A stretch of DNA of 50,576 nt from 66-474 sp040388785 (GTDB taxonomy: Bacteria > Pseudomonadota > Gammaproteobacteria > Xanthomonadales > Rhodanobacteraceae), in NCBI GenBank assembly GCA_040388785.1, contig JAZKBD010000037.1, positions 1 through 50,576 of the forward strand, written 5' to 3'. Position 1 is the stretch's first letter. Each line of letters opens with the position of its first letter. This document shows, piece after piece, positions 41,369 through 49,648 of the stretch. The notes below the pieces were generated by a model. It made no database searches and had not been told where the DNA came from. It worked only from the letters and a program-made list of their open reading frames with translations. A program made the position numbers and the translations under genes.

Positions 41369-42426
41369 GCGCCGCCAAACGCCGGGGACTCGGTTCCCGC
41401 GATCTCGACGTATTGCTGGGTGGTCCGGATGCCGATGCCGCAAGCGATGCGCCCGCCGGCGAGACGCTGGGCAGCCTTCCGGTCGCCTCGATCCGCGCGG
41501 GCCAGTACCAGCCGCGCCATCACTTCGATGAAGCCGCACTGGACGAACTCGCTGCGTCGATCAAGTCGCAGGGCCTGATCCAGCCGATCGTGGTACGCGA
41601 CGTCGGCCGCGGCCAGTACGAACTGATCGCGGGCGAGCGCCGTTGGCGCGCCGCGAAGAAGGCGGGCTTGACGGAAATTCCGGCGGTGATCCGCGACATC
41701 CCGGCGCAATCGGTGCTGGCGGTCGCATTGATCGAGAACATCCAGCGCGAGGACCTGACCGCGCTGGAAGAAGCGCACGCACTGCGCCGCCTGATCGACG
41801 AATTCAAGTTGAGCCAGCAGCAGGCCGCCGACGCGGTCGGCCGCTCGCGCGCCGCGGTCGCCAACCTGTTGCGCCTGCTGGAACTGCCCGCAACGATCCG
41901 CGAATNNNNNNNNNNGCTGATTGAAAACCTCCAGCGCGAAGGGTTGAACCCGATCGAGGAGGCGCAGGCCTACTCCCGCCTCGCCAAGGATTTCCAGATG
42001 CGCCAGGAAGACATCGCGCAGCGTGTGGGCAAAAACCGCGCCACCGTGGCCAACACCATGCGCCTGCTGGAACTGCCCGCAACGATCCGCGAATTGCTCG
42101 ACGAAGGCCGCATCGAAATGGGCCATGCGCGTGCACTGCTGACGCTGCCCGCGCCGCGCGCGATCGCGCTGGCCGAAAAGGCGGCCGAGCAAGGCTGGTC
42201 GGTGCGCGAACTGGAACAGGCGGTACGGTTGGCGCAGTTGCCGAAGTCTTCCGGCAAGACCAAGTCGCGCGACATCGACCCTGACGTCGCCGCGCTGGAG
42301 CGCGAGCTTTCCGACAGCCTCGGCACGCGTGTGGAGATCGCGCAGGGACACGGCGGTCGCGGCAAGCTGGTGATCAACTATCACAGCGCGGACGCGCTCG
42401 AAGGCATCCTCGAAAAGCTGCGTTGA
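41365..42426 (+). CDS. parB: Chromosome-partitioning protein ParB, probably chimeric at an assembly gap
   Basis: As written it is 353 codons, with 10 N in the middle. The N-terminal ParB domain (SIRAGQYQPRHHFDEAALDEL, then GLIQPIVVR and AGERRWRAAKKAG) is followed by the helix-turn-helix segment twice. The first copy has LSQQQAADAVGRSRAAVANL; the second, after the gap, has MRQEDIAQRVGKNRATVAN. Both end in LLELPATIRE with a 35-bp identical DNA stretch, period 189 bp. Deleting one unit gives about 290 residues, the normal length. ParB binds parS and with ParA segregates the chromosome. The C-terminal dimer domain (RGKLVINYHS) is intact. Confidence 0.85.
   Translation: MSAAKRRGLGSRDLDVLLGGPDADAASDAPAGETLGSLPVASIRAGQYQPRHHFDEAALDELAASIKSQGLIQPIVVRDVGRGQYELIAGERRWRAAKKAGLTEIPAVIRDIPAQSVLAVALIENIQREDLTALEEAHALRRLIDEFKLSQQQAADAVGRSRAAVANLLRLLELPATIREXXXXLIENLQREGLNPIEEAQAYSRLAKDFQMRQEDIAQRVGKNRATVANTMRLLELPATIRELLDEGRIEMGHARALLTLPAPRAIALAEKAAEQGWSVRELEQAVRLAQLPKSSGKTKSRDIDPDVAALERELSDSLGTRVEIAQGHGGRGKLVINYHSADALEGILEKLR
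41906..41915. other. Assembly gap (10 N) in parB
   Basis: The gap lies directly after the first copy of a 35-bp identical sequence (41871-41905); the second copy is at 42060-42094. The intervening segment encodes a divergent copy of the ParB helix-turn-helix. Confidence 0.95.
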
Positions 42427-42434
42427 TTCTCACC

Positions 42435-42451
42435 CCCTTCCAACGGAAGGG
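42435..42451. terminator. Hairpin after parB, cut by a gap
   Basis: CCCTTCC-AAC-GGAAGGG is a perfect 7-bp-stem hairpin starting 9 bp after the parB stop. What follows is lost in a 10-N gap, so a T run cannot be checked. It could be an intrinsic terminator or part of an interspersed repeat. Confidence 0.4.
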
Positions 42452-42461
42452 NNNNNNNNNN
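42452..42461. other. Assembly gap (10 N) after parB
   Basis: Ten N separate the parB hairpin from a reverse-strand gene fragment that is truncated by the gap. Confidence 0.95.
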
Positions 42462-42723
42462 CGCTGACGGCGGGATCGTGATGGATTTTCCGGTGCGGGG
42501 TGCACACCTCATGAAAGCCCATCTCGCGATAAAGCATCGCGGCCAATTTGCCGAGGAACGTATCTTTGTAGTCGTCGCTAACGATGACCGCTTTCTTGAT
42601 GCCGGGGAACTGCTTGACGCACGCCGCGTATTCTTCCAACGTCGTCGCTTGGCAATTGTGATCGGGATGCAGATTGTCGCCGAGCGGTTCCTCACCGCAT
42701 CGGCGATAATCACGGTTTTCCAC
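42462..42723 (-). CDS. Fragment of an unrecognised protein, C-terminus lost in a gap
   Basis: From a GTG at 42723 an open frame of about 87 residues reads to the gap. It shows coding-like sequence (CQATTLEEYAACVKQF, KKAVIVSDDYKDTFLGKLAA, MLYREMGFHEV), and its composition is less GC-rich than its neighbours. I do not recognise the family. The start is uncertain because the frame stays open upstream, antisense to the glycosyltransferase gene. It may belong to a misjoined contig from another organism. Confidence 0.4.
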
Positions 42724-42737
42724 GGCAAGGCTGACGC

Positions 42738-43454
42738 ATGCCTGATCTGTCCGTAGTCGTGCCGGTGTTCAACGAGCGCGACAACATCCCGCCGCTGCTC
42801 GCCGAAATCGCCGCGGCGCTGCGCGGACGCATCGATTACGAAGTGGTGTACGTGGACGACGCGAGTTCCGATGATTCGCTCGACGTGCTGAAGACCGAGC
42901 GCGCGAAGCACCCGGAGCTGCGCATCGTGCGGCACTTGCAGCAAAGCGGCCAGAGCACCGCGATCCGGAACGGCGTGCACGCGGCGCGCGGCGCGTGGAT
43001 CGCGACGCTGGACGGCGACGGCCAGAACGATCCCGCCGATATCCCCAAGCTGCTCGAAGCGCGCAAAGCCGCCGACCCGAAGGTGAAACTGTTCGCCGGC
43101 TGGCGCACCACCCGCCGCGACTCGTTCAACAAACGCATTTCCTCGAAGATCGCCAACGGCGTGCGCTCGCGGATGCTGCGCGACGCCACGCCCGACACCG
43201 GCTGCGGCCTCAAGCTGTTCGAACGCGAAACGTTCCTCGCCCTGCCCTACTTCGACCACATGCACCGCTACCTGCCGGCGCTGGTGAAACGCGCCGGCTT
43301 CGGGAGCGTCAGCATCCCGGTCGGCCACCGCCCGCGTACCCGCGGCGTATCCAAATACGGCATGCTCGATCGCCTTTGGGTCGGCTTGGCCGACTTGCGC
43401 GGCGTCGCATGGTTGATGCGCCGCGCGAAGGTGACCGACGTCGAGGAACTGTGA
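42738..43454 (+). CDS. Family 2 glycosyltransferase (dolichyl-phosphate-mannose synthase-like)
   Basis: This 238-residue soluble GT-A enzyme has SVVVPVFNERDNIPPL, the UDP/GDP-site VVYVDDASSDDSLDVL, and LDGDGQNDPADIPKLL near residue 95. Later blocks NGVRSRMLRDATPDTGCGLKLF and HMHRYLPALVKRAG are typical of polyprenol-phosphate glycosyltransferases. It lacks the C-terminal membrane helices of GtrB-like members. The donor and lipid acceptor are unknown. It overlaps recQ at GTGA, and recQ may be co-transcribed. Confidence 0.87.
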   Translation: MPDLSVVVPVFNERDNIPPLLAEIAAALRGRIDYEVVYVDDASSDDSLDVLKTERAKHPELRIVRHLQQSGQSTAIRNGVHAARGAWIATLDGDGQNDPADIPKLLEARKAADPKVKLFAGWRTTRRDSFNKRISSKIANGVRSRMLRDATPDTGCGLKLFERETFLALPYFDHMHRYLPALVKRAGFGSVSIPVGHRPRTRGVSKYGMLDRLWVGLADLRGVAWLMRRAKVTDVEEL

Positions 43455-45243
43455 TCGTCGCCGCGCCGGACCTGGCCGCACAGGCACGAACGGTGCTGCG
43501 CGACGTGTTCGGGTACGGCGCGTTCCGCGACAGCCAGCAGGCCATCATCGAACACCTGCTGCACGGCGGCGACGCGCTGGTGCTGATGCCGACCGGCGGC
43601 GGCAAGTCGCTGTGCTACCAGATCCCCGCGTTGCTTCGCGACGGCACCGCGATCGTGGTCTCGCCGCTGATCGCACTGATGCAGGACCAGGTGGAAGCGT
43701 TGCGCCAGTTCGGCGTGGCGGCGGCGTTCCTGAATTCCAGTCTCGATGCGCCGGCGCAGGCCGACGTCGAGCGGCGCTTCCTCGGCGGCGGATTGAAACT
43801 CCTGTACGTCGCGCCCGAGCGGTTGCTCACCACGCGTTTCCTGGACCTGCTCGAACGCGCGAAGGTGTCGCTGTTCGCGATCGACGAAGCCCATNNNNNN
43901 NNNNGGTGTTGCACGAGCGCTTTCCGGATGTGCCGCGCATCGCCCTCACCGCGACCGCCGACACGCCGACCCGGCGCGAGATCGTCGAACGCCTGGCGCT
44001 CGATCGTGCGCGCCAGTTCATCTCCAGCTTCGATCGGCCCAACATCCGCTATTGCATCGCGCAGCGCGACCAACCGCGCCAGCAGTTGAAAGCATTCCTT
44101 TCCGGGCACCGCGGAGAATCGGGCATCGTTTACTGTCTGTCGCGGCGCAAGGTCGAGGAGACTGCAGCGTGGCTCGTCGAACAAGGCATCGAGGCGCTGC
44201 CCTATCACGCCGGGCTCGACGCGGCCACGCGCGCCGCCAACCAGCAGCGCTTCCTGCGCGAAGACGGCATTGTGATGTGCGCGACGATCGCGTTCGGCAT
44301 GGGCATCGACAAACCGGATGTGCGGTTCGTCGCGCACCTGGACCTGCCGAAGAGCCTCGAAGGCTATTACCAGGAAACCGGGCGCGCCGGCCGCGATGGC
44401 CTGCCGGCCGAGGCATGGATGACCTACGGCTTGAGCGACCTCGTGACGCTCGCGCAATTCATCCAGCAATCGGACGCCGACGAAGCGCGCAAGCGGCTGG
44501 AACGCGCCAAGCTCGACGCACTGCTGGCGTTTGCCGAATCCACCCGCTGCCGCCGCCAGCAGTTGCTGGCGTACTTCGGGGAGACGCTCGAACAACCGTG
44601 CGGCAACTGCGACAACTGCCTCGAACCGCCGCCCACCTGGGATGCGACCGAAGCCGCACAAAAAGCGCTGTCGTGCGTGTACCGCACCGGCCAGCGCTTC
44701 GGCGTCGGTTACCTGATCGACGTGCTGCTGGGCAAGGACAACGAACGCATCAGCGCACAACGCCACGACCGTCTTTCCGTGCACGGCATCGGCGCAGAAC
44801 TCGACGCACGCCAGTGGCGCGGTGTATTCCGGCAACTGGTCGCCCGCGGCCTGCTCAGTCCCGACCTCGACGGCTACGGGAGCTTGCGGCTGACACCGGC
44901 CGCGCATCCGGTCCTGCGCGGCGAGGAAACCGTGCACCTTCGCCAGGAACCGGACCGCACGCAGCGTCGCGCCAGTCGCCGCGCCGACGCCTCGGGCAAC
45001 CGCCGCAGCCTAGATATCGCCCCGCACGAGGAACCGTTGTGGAACGCCCTGCGCGACATCCGCGCGAAACTCGCCAAGGAACAGGGCGTGCCGGCGTACG
45101 TGATCTTCCACGACGCCACCCTGTACGCGATGCTGCGCGAACGCCCCAGGGACCGCGAGACGCTGGCCACCATTAGCGGCGTCGGCGCCCTCAAGCTGGA
45201 ACGCTACGGCGAGCGCTTCCTGGCCGTGCTGCGGGATGCCTGA
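43451..45243 (+). CDS. recQ: ATP-dependent DNA helicase RecQ, interrupted by an assembly gap
   Basis: RecQ unwinds DNA 3'-5' in recombination repair. Visible motifs are FRDSQQAIIEHLL (motif 0), LMPTGGGKSLCYQIPAL (I), DEAH just before the gap (II), IALTATAD (III), VIAFGMGIDKPDVR-like IAFGMGIDKPDVRFV (V) and YYQETGRAGRDGLP (VI). The zinc-binding CGNCDNC and RQC region follow, then a C-terminal HRDC domain (EEPLWNALRDIRAKLAKEQG). The 10-N gap at 43895-43904 follows DEAH and replaces about 17 residues (the conserved C-x-S-x-W-G-H-D-F-R-P-x-Y block); the frame differs on either side. The GTG start overlaps the glycosyltransferase stop. Confidence 0.92.
43895..43904. other. Assembly gap (10 N) in recQ
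   Basis: The gap follows DEAH of motif II. Frames differ by one on the two sides, so the real missing length is not 10 bases. Confidence 0.95.
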
Positions 45244-45282
45244 TCCTCACCAAATCGTTCCACGGTCCGATCGAGGTGAATC

Positions 45283-46185
45283 ATGAAGCTGCCGTCGCTG
45301 CTGCTGCTTTTGGTGCTGGCGCTCACTCCGGCCGCGCAAGCGGCTTCATGCAGGCTGTGCCTGTACGGGCCGGACAACATGGCGTTCGACAGCGCCGGCA
45401 ATGTTTACCTGGCGGATACCGACCACGACACCCGTTCACGCGTGCTGAAACTGTCGCCGGAAGGGCGTGTACTCGCGGAGTGGCACGTCTTCGATGCCGT
45501 GCCTGGGCGCTCGAACGGCCCTGATGGCATCGCGCTGGATTCCGCGCGAAACATCTTTGTTGTTGATCGGGGCCACGATCAAATCCTCAAGCTGTCACCG
45601 GCCGGCAAAGTGATGGCCAGGTTCGGCGGCTTCCCCGCACACGCCTTCGACGAGGGCGGCCATGTGGCTATCGGCAAGGACGGCAACATCTATGGCGTGG
45701 CGGCAGCGCCCAATCTGATCCGGAAATTCTCGCCGCAGGGAAAACTGATCGCGGCTTGGCATCGCGGCCCGGGCCGAGGACTCGCCGAATGGAACCAGCC
45801 CGAACAGATTGCAATCGACGGCAACGGCGATCTCGTGATCGATGACTTCGGCAATATCCGCGTCCTGACGCTTTCGCCCACGGGACAGTTTGTCCGGGCA
45901 TTCGACGCCGTCCCGAACGAACCGTTGAAACTGGCCTCCACGTCGAGCATCGCCGTAGCTCGCGATGACAACATCTATGTCGCGGATTACCAGCTTCGCA
46001 GGGTGCAGGCATTCGATCGGCAAGGGCACCTGCTTGCCACGATCGGCAACACGCCGGGCCACGTCCTGTTTGAAAAAGCGCCCAACAGCATTGCCATCGA
46101 CGCACGGGGCCATCTGTATGCCACGGACGGGCTGAGCGTCGTCAAGTTTTCACGCGACGGCAAACTGCTGGCGCGCTGGCGATGA
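45283..46185 (+). CDS. Secreted NHL/SMP-30-like beta-propeller protein
   Basis: The product is 300 residues. A signal peptide (MKLPSLLLLLVLALTPAAQAAS) precedes about five NHL-type blades. Each has the pattern GI/NMAFDSAGNVYLADT...VLKLSPEGRVL, repeated as GIALDSARNIFVVDRGHDQILKLS, then VAIGKDGNIYGVA and IAIDGNGDLVIDDFGN. NHL propellers are exported scaffolds or enzymes (lyases, lactonases); no catalytic residues are obvious. CRLCLYGPD just after the signal peptide has a Cys pair. GAGGTGAATC precedes the ATG. It lies 39 bp after recQ. Confidence 0.8.
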   Translation: MKLPSLLLLLVLALTPAAQAASCRLCLYGPDNMAFDSAGNVYLADTDHDTRSRVLKLSPEGRVLAEWHVFDAVPGRSNGPDGIALDSARNIFVVDRGHDQILKLSPAGKVMARFGGFPAHAFDEGGHVAIGKDGNIYGVAAAPNLIRKFSPQGKLIAAWHRGPGRGLAEWNQPEQIAIDGNGDLVIDDFGNIRVLTLSPTGQFVRAFDAVPNEPLKLASTSSIAVARDDNIYVADYQLRRVQAFDRQGHLLATIGNTPGHVLFEKAPNSIAIDARGHLYATDGLSVVKFSRDGKLLARWR

Positions 46186-46324
46186 ATCCAGGCAAAGCGG
46201 GGCGTCCAGACTTCCTCGTCCGCCGGGCAACTGGAATCGGACTATGGGACGGGGCGACCGGATGCCTGCTCTTCGCGGCGCTGAAGACAATCAATCGCGG
46301 CTGTCGGATCGCCTCCTGTCATGC

Positions 46325-46351
46325 TGTCGAAACGCGGACAGCTGGCGCGAC
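46325..46351 (+). promoter_or_regulatory. Candidate ECF42 promoter TGTCGA-N17-CGAC
   Basis: TGTCGA (46325-46330) and CGA (46348-46350) are separated by 17 bases. As I recall the literature, the ECF42 group uses TGTCGA at -35 and CGA/TC at -10. The site lies 50 bp before the first gene of the ECF42 operon, consistent with autoregulation. Confidence 0.5.
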
Positions 46352-46400
46352 AGGGTGGTGAACGAAGGCATCCTGCCTTCGATCCGCAAGGAGAGTTGCC

Positions 46401-46760
46401 ATGAAATATTCGATCCTGATCTACGACACTCCCGAAACCATCGCCCGGTTCGATGGTCCTGACGGCGCGCGCTACATGTCGGAGTGGCCGCCGTTCATCG
46501 GCGCCCTGACCGACGCCGGCATCTACATCACCGGCGCCGGCCTGCAGCCGGCCGCCACCGCCACCACGCTGCGCTTCGATCACGACAAGCGGCAGGTGCA
46601 GGACGGCCCCTACGCCGACACCAAGGAACAATTGGGCGGCTTTTACATGATCGACGTGCCCGATCTCGACACCGCGCTGGAATGGGCCGCGCGCACGCCG
46701 CGCCTGCCGGGCCAGATCTTCGAGGTGCGGCCCAACCTGGTGATTCCGAGCGGGCAATGA
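46401..46760 (+). CDS. DGPF/YCII-family protein 1
   Basis: This 119-residue YCII-fold protein begins MKYSILIYDTPETIARFD, and near residue 70 has the eponymous QDGPYADTKEQLGGFYMIDV, then DLDTALEWAARTP and VRPNL. DGPF proteins accompany ECF42 sigma factors. Their chemistry is unknown; a YciI-type chlorohydrolase-like activity has been suggested for some relatives. The ATG has AAGGAG upstream. The stop overlaps the next ATG. It is the first gene of the operon. Confidence 0.85.
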   Translation: MKYSILIYDTPETIARFDGPDGARYMSEWPPFIGALTDAGIYITGAGLQPAATATTLRFDHDKRQVQDGPYADTKEQLGGFYMIDVPDLDTALEWAARTPRLPGQIFEVRPNLVIPSGQ

Positions 46761-47158
46761 AGGCACCGCTACGCCGCGATCCCGCCATCGCCCTGTTCGC
46801 TTCGATCATGACCATGAACCACGACCCATCCATCAGCTTGTTCGCCGCGGTCGCCGCGCATCACGGCGAGACATGGGTGCCCAGCGATTCGGTGAAGTTC
46901 GGAGCGAACGCGCTCCACGTCAATGGCAAGATTTACGCCGCGCTGACGCGCAAGCGCCGACTGCTGCTGAAGCTGCCGCCCACGCGAATCACGGAACTGC
47001 TGAAGGATGGGCGTGCAGCACCGATGGAAAGCGGCGGCCGGGTGATGCGCGGCTGGATCACGCTCGCCCCCGGCGACGCCGAACTGTGGATTCCGCTGTC
47101 GAACGAAGCGCGCACATTCGTCACCACCGAAACGAAACGCAAAAGGAAGACATCATGA
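46757..47158 (+). CDS. TfoX/YjbR-like small protein
   Basis: The product is 133 residues. After about 20 residues the core reads SVKFGANALHVNGKIYAALTRKRRLLLKLP, then RVMRGWITLAPGDAELW, which resembles the TfoX N-terminal or MmcQ/YjbR fold (a small alpha-beta domain). Function is not known. It is inserted between two DGPF genes, linked by ATGA overlaps on both sides. The first start overlaps the DGPF stop; an internal ATG at 46808 is possible because the leading residues look weakly conserved. Confidence 0.65.
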   Translation: MKAPLRRDPAIALFASIMTMNHDPSISLFAAVAAHHGETWVPSDSVKFGANALHVNGKIYAALTRKRRLLLKLPPTRITELLKDGRAAPMESGGRVMRGWITLAPGDAELWIPLSNEARTFVTTETKRKRKTS

Positions 47159-47514
47159 ATTTTTCGATCCTGATCCACGAAACTGCCGAGGCTTTCGCGA
47201 TGCGCGACGATCCGGCACAACGTCCCGCGCTTTACGCGCCGATCGGCGCTTATCTCCAGGCCTTGCGCGATGCCGGCGTGTTCGTCGGCGGCGCGGGGCT
47301 GGAAGCGCCCGCGACGGCGAACGTGCTGAGCGCGAACGGCGCCGGCTGGAAGGTGCAGGACGGGCCATTCGCCGACACCAAGGAGCAGCTCGCCGGCTTG
47401 ATCATCATCGACGTGCCCGACCGCGAGCGCGCGCTGGAATGGGCACGGCGATTCCCCACGCAAGCCGGACGCAAGATCGAACTGCGCGCGAACCTGGTTC
47501 CGCCTTCGGAATGA
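47155..47514 (+). CDS. DGPF/YCII-family protein 2
   Basis: This is a 119-residue paralog of the first DGPF protein (MNFSILIHETAEAFAMRDD, then VQDGPFADTKEQLAGLIIIDV and RERALEWARRFP). It keeps the DGPF motif. The N-terminal half differs, so it is not a recent copy. It may form a heteromer with the first. ATGA overlaps on both sides link it to the YjbR-like and the sigma factor genes. Confidence 0.85.
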   Translation: MNFSILIHETAEAFAMRDDPAQRPALYAPIGAYLQALRDAGVFVGGAGLEAPATANVLSANGAGWKVQDGPFADTKEQLAGLIIIDVPDRERALEWARRFPTQAGRKIELRANLVPPSE

Positions 47515-48752
47515 GTGAGGCCGCACGCGCGGTCGAGCAGGCCGCACGCGAGTCCCGTGCACGCCTGCTCGCCTTCCTCGCCGCGCGCTCGCATGATCTG
47601 GCGGCGGCGGAAGACGCGTTGTCCGAGGCCTTTCGCTCGGCGCTGGAAACGTGGCCGGGCGACGGCGTACCGGACAAGCCCGAAGCGTGGTTGCTGACCG
47701 CGGCGCGCAGGCGCTTGATCGACGCGGCGCGCCACGCACGGGTACGCGCGCAGGCGATGCCCGAACTCACGGCCGCGCTGGACGATGCGCAGGTGTTCAC
47801 CCACGATCACGAACACGCATTTCCCGACGAACGCCTGAAGCTGCTGTTCGTGTGCGCGCATCCGGCGATCGACGCGGCCGCGCGCACGCCGCTGATGCTG
47901 CAGACCGTGCTGGGCCTCGACGCCGCGCGGATCGCCTCGGCGTTCCTGGTGAAGCCGTCCGCGATGGGCCAGCGCCTGTCGCGGGTCAAGACCAAGATCC
48001 GCGACGCCGGCATCGCGTTCGAAATCCCGCGCGGTGATGAATTGCCGGAACGCCTCGATGCGGTGCTGGAAGCGATCTACGCCGCCTACGGCAGCGGCTG
48101 GGACGACATCGCCGGTGCCGATCCGCGCCGCAAGGGCCTCGCGATCGAAGCGCTCGAACTCGGTGCGCTGCTGGTGCACCTGCTGCCCGATGAACCCGAG
48201 GCGCTCGGCCTGTCGGCGCTGATGCTGTATTGCGAAGCGCGGCGCGGCACGCGGCGCGGACCACACGGCGAATACGTGCCGTTGAGCGAACAGGATGTGA
48301 CGCTGTGGTCGCGCCCGATGATCGAACAGGCTGATCGTCTGCTGCGCAAGGCGGAACGCATGGGGCGGATCGGCCGTTTCCAGCTCGAAGCCGCGATCCA
48401 GTCGGTGCACGCGCAACGCGCACGCACCGGCGACACCGATTGGGAATCGATCGCGCTGCTGTACGAAGGACTGGTGCGGATCGCGCCGGCCATCGGCGCG
48501 CTGGTCGGCCGTGCCGCCGCGGTCGCGCAGGCGCGCGATCCGCAAACCGGCTGGTCGCTGTTGCAACGGATTCCGGCGCAGGCCGTGATCAGCTACCAGC
48601 CGTACTGGGCGCTCGCCGCGCACCTGCTCGAACGCATGGATCGCGAAGAAGAAGCGCGCGCCGCGCGCGATCGCGCGATCGGTCTGTGCGAAGATCCGGC
48701 GATGCGCGCATGGCTGATGCGGCGCGGCAAGTCTTCTGACGCAGGGATTTGA
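47511..48752 (+). CDS. ECF42-type RNA polymerase sigma factor with C-terminal extension
   Basis: The product is 413 residues. Sigma region 2 (about 1-85: ESRARLLAFLAARSHDLAAAEDALSEAF, with WLLTAARRRLIDAARHAR) and region 4 (about 100-165: LMLQTVLGLDAARIASAFL, PSAMGQRLSRVKTKIR) are followed by about 240 residues of helical, TPR-like sequence. This long C-terminal extension and neighbouring DGPF proteins define the ECF42 group. By family the extension is needed for activity, and the group usually lacks a classic anti-sigma factor; none is seen here. ATGA overlap couples it to the DGPF gene. The signal is unknown. Confidence 0.88.
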   Translation: MSEAARAVEQAARESRARLLAFLAARSHDLAAAEDALSEAFRSALETWPGDGVPDKPEAWLLTAARRRLIDAARHARVRAQAMPELTAALDDAQVFTHDHEHAFPDERLKLLFVCAHPAIDAAARTPLMLQTVLGLDAARIASAFLVKPSAMGQRLSRVKTKIRDAGIAFEIPRGDELPERLDAVLEAIYAAYGSGWDDIAGADPRRKGLAIEALELGALLVHLLPDEPEALGLSALMLYCEARRGTRRGPHGEYVPLSEQDVTLWSRPMIEQADRLLRKAERMGRIGRFQLEAAIQSVHAQRARTGDTDWESIALLYEGLVRIAPAIGALVGRAAAVAQARDPQTGWSLLQRIPAQAVISYQPYWALAAHLLERMDREEEARAARDRAIGLCEDPAMRAWLMRRGKSSDAGI

Positions 48753-48860
48753 GCCCTCGTGAAAAGTCAGGTCACCGAGAGCCGTTCTGATGTTTCCCTG
48801 ATCGGGTGGGGTTTCGCTGGCGCGCGCTTGCCGACGCGGCGATCAGCGACGATCGCACAC

Positions 48861-49304
48861 CTATTTCTTGCCTTTCGCCAACGGCAGGTCGGCCTGCTTC
48901 CACGCGTTGATGCCGCCCGCCAGCGTGGCGACGTTGGTGAACCCGGCCTTGACCAGCCGTTTGGCGGCCTTGCCCGATTCCGCGCCGCTCTTGCACACGG
49001 TCACGATCTGCAGGCCCTTGGCCTTGGCGAGATCCTTGTTCTCCGGATCGAACTGGCTGGGCGCCACGTGCTTCGAGCCCGCGATGTGGCCCTTCTCGAA
49101 ATCCGCGATCGCCGACAGGTCGATAACCAGCGGTTCGCCGCGGTTGATCATCTGCACCAGCGCCGCGGGCGTGAGTTCGCGGAAGCCGCGGAACTGGCGC
49201 GACACCTCCAGGCCAATCAAGGCGAGGATGATCACGATGAACGCAGCCACCAGCAGGATGTTGTGGCCGAGGAACGATGGCAGTCGGGTCAGGAACTCGT
49301 GCAT
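48861..49304 (-). CDS. Membrane-anchored rhodanese-like protein
   Basis: The product is 147 residues. An N-terminal helix (NILLVAAFIVIILALIGLEV) precedes one rhodanese domain with LVIDLSAIADFEKGHIAGSKHV and the catalytic loop VTVCKSGAESGKAAK, whose cysteine would carry the persulfide. Such proteins move sulfane sulfur or act as sulfur sensors at the membrane. No clear partner gene is nearby. It is convergent with the sigma factor gene. The ATG at 49304 is used. Confidence 0.88.
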   Translation of the reverse strand: MHEFLTRLPSFLGHNILLVAAFIVIILALIGLEVSRQFRGFRELTPAALVQMINRGEPLVIDLSAIADFEKGHIAGSKHVAPSQFDPENKDLAKAKGLQIVTVCKSGAESGKAAKRLVKAGFTNVATLAGGINAWKQADLPLAKGKK

Positions 49305-49423
49305 CGAAGGGCTTGATCCAGAGGGGACCGCGCATTATCGCGGATCGCGCCGCGAGTGTGGTGGAAGTTCAGCCGGCACGGCTAGTATTTTCGACGGCGT
49401 CATTGCCAGACAAGGAGCCGTCC

Positions 49424-49633
49424 ATGAAAACGATGACCTGCAATCAGCTCGGCGGGAACTGCGACCAGAAGTTGTCGGCCGAAACATGGGACGAGATGGT
49501 GAAGGCCATGACGAGGCACGTCATGGAAAAACACCCGGATGTCGCGAAACAGATGGAAGCCATGCACAACCGCGACCCCAGGGAATGGGGCCGGGAAATG
49601 AAACCGAAATGGGATGCCGCGCCCGCAGCGTGA
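49424..49633 (+). CDS. Small DUF1059-like protein
   Basis: A 69-residue soluble protein. MKTMTCNQLGGNCDQKLSA followed by ETWDEMVKAMTRHVMEKHP matches DUF1059, with the first two Cys spaced as usual for the family (about 6-7 apart). Function is unknown. The ATG has AAGGAGC eight bases upstream. It stands between two reverse-strand genes. Confidence 0.75.
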   Translation: MKTMTCNQLGGNCDQKLSAETWDEMVKAMTRHVMEKHPDVAKQMEAMHNRDPREWGREMKPKWDAAPAA

Positions 49634-49648
49634 CCGGCCTTGCCGCCG

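Noticed and set aside
41916..42094. ParB as a genuine double-HTH protein
   Set aside because: The duplicated segment is next to a placeholder gap with a long identical repeat, and deletion restores normal length. An assembly chimera is the simpler reading.
39124..42426. Replication-origin or parS site
   Set aside because: rsmG-parA-parB suggests proximity to an origin, but no parS-like palindrome or cluster of DnaA boxes was seen in the window.
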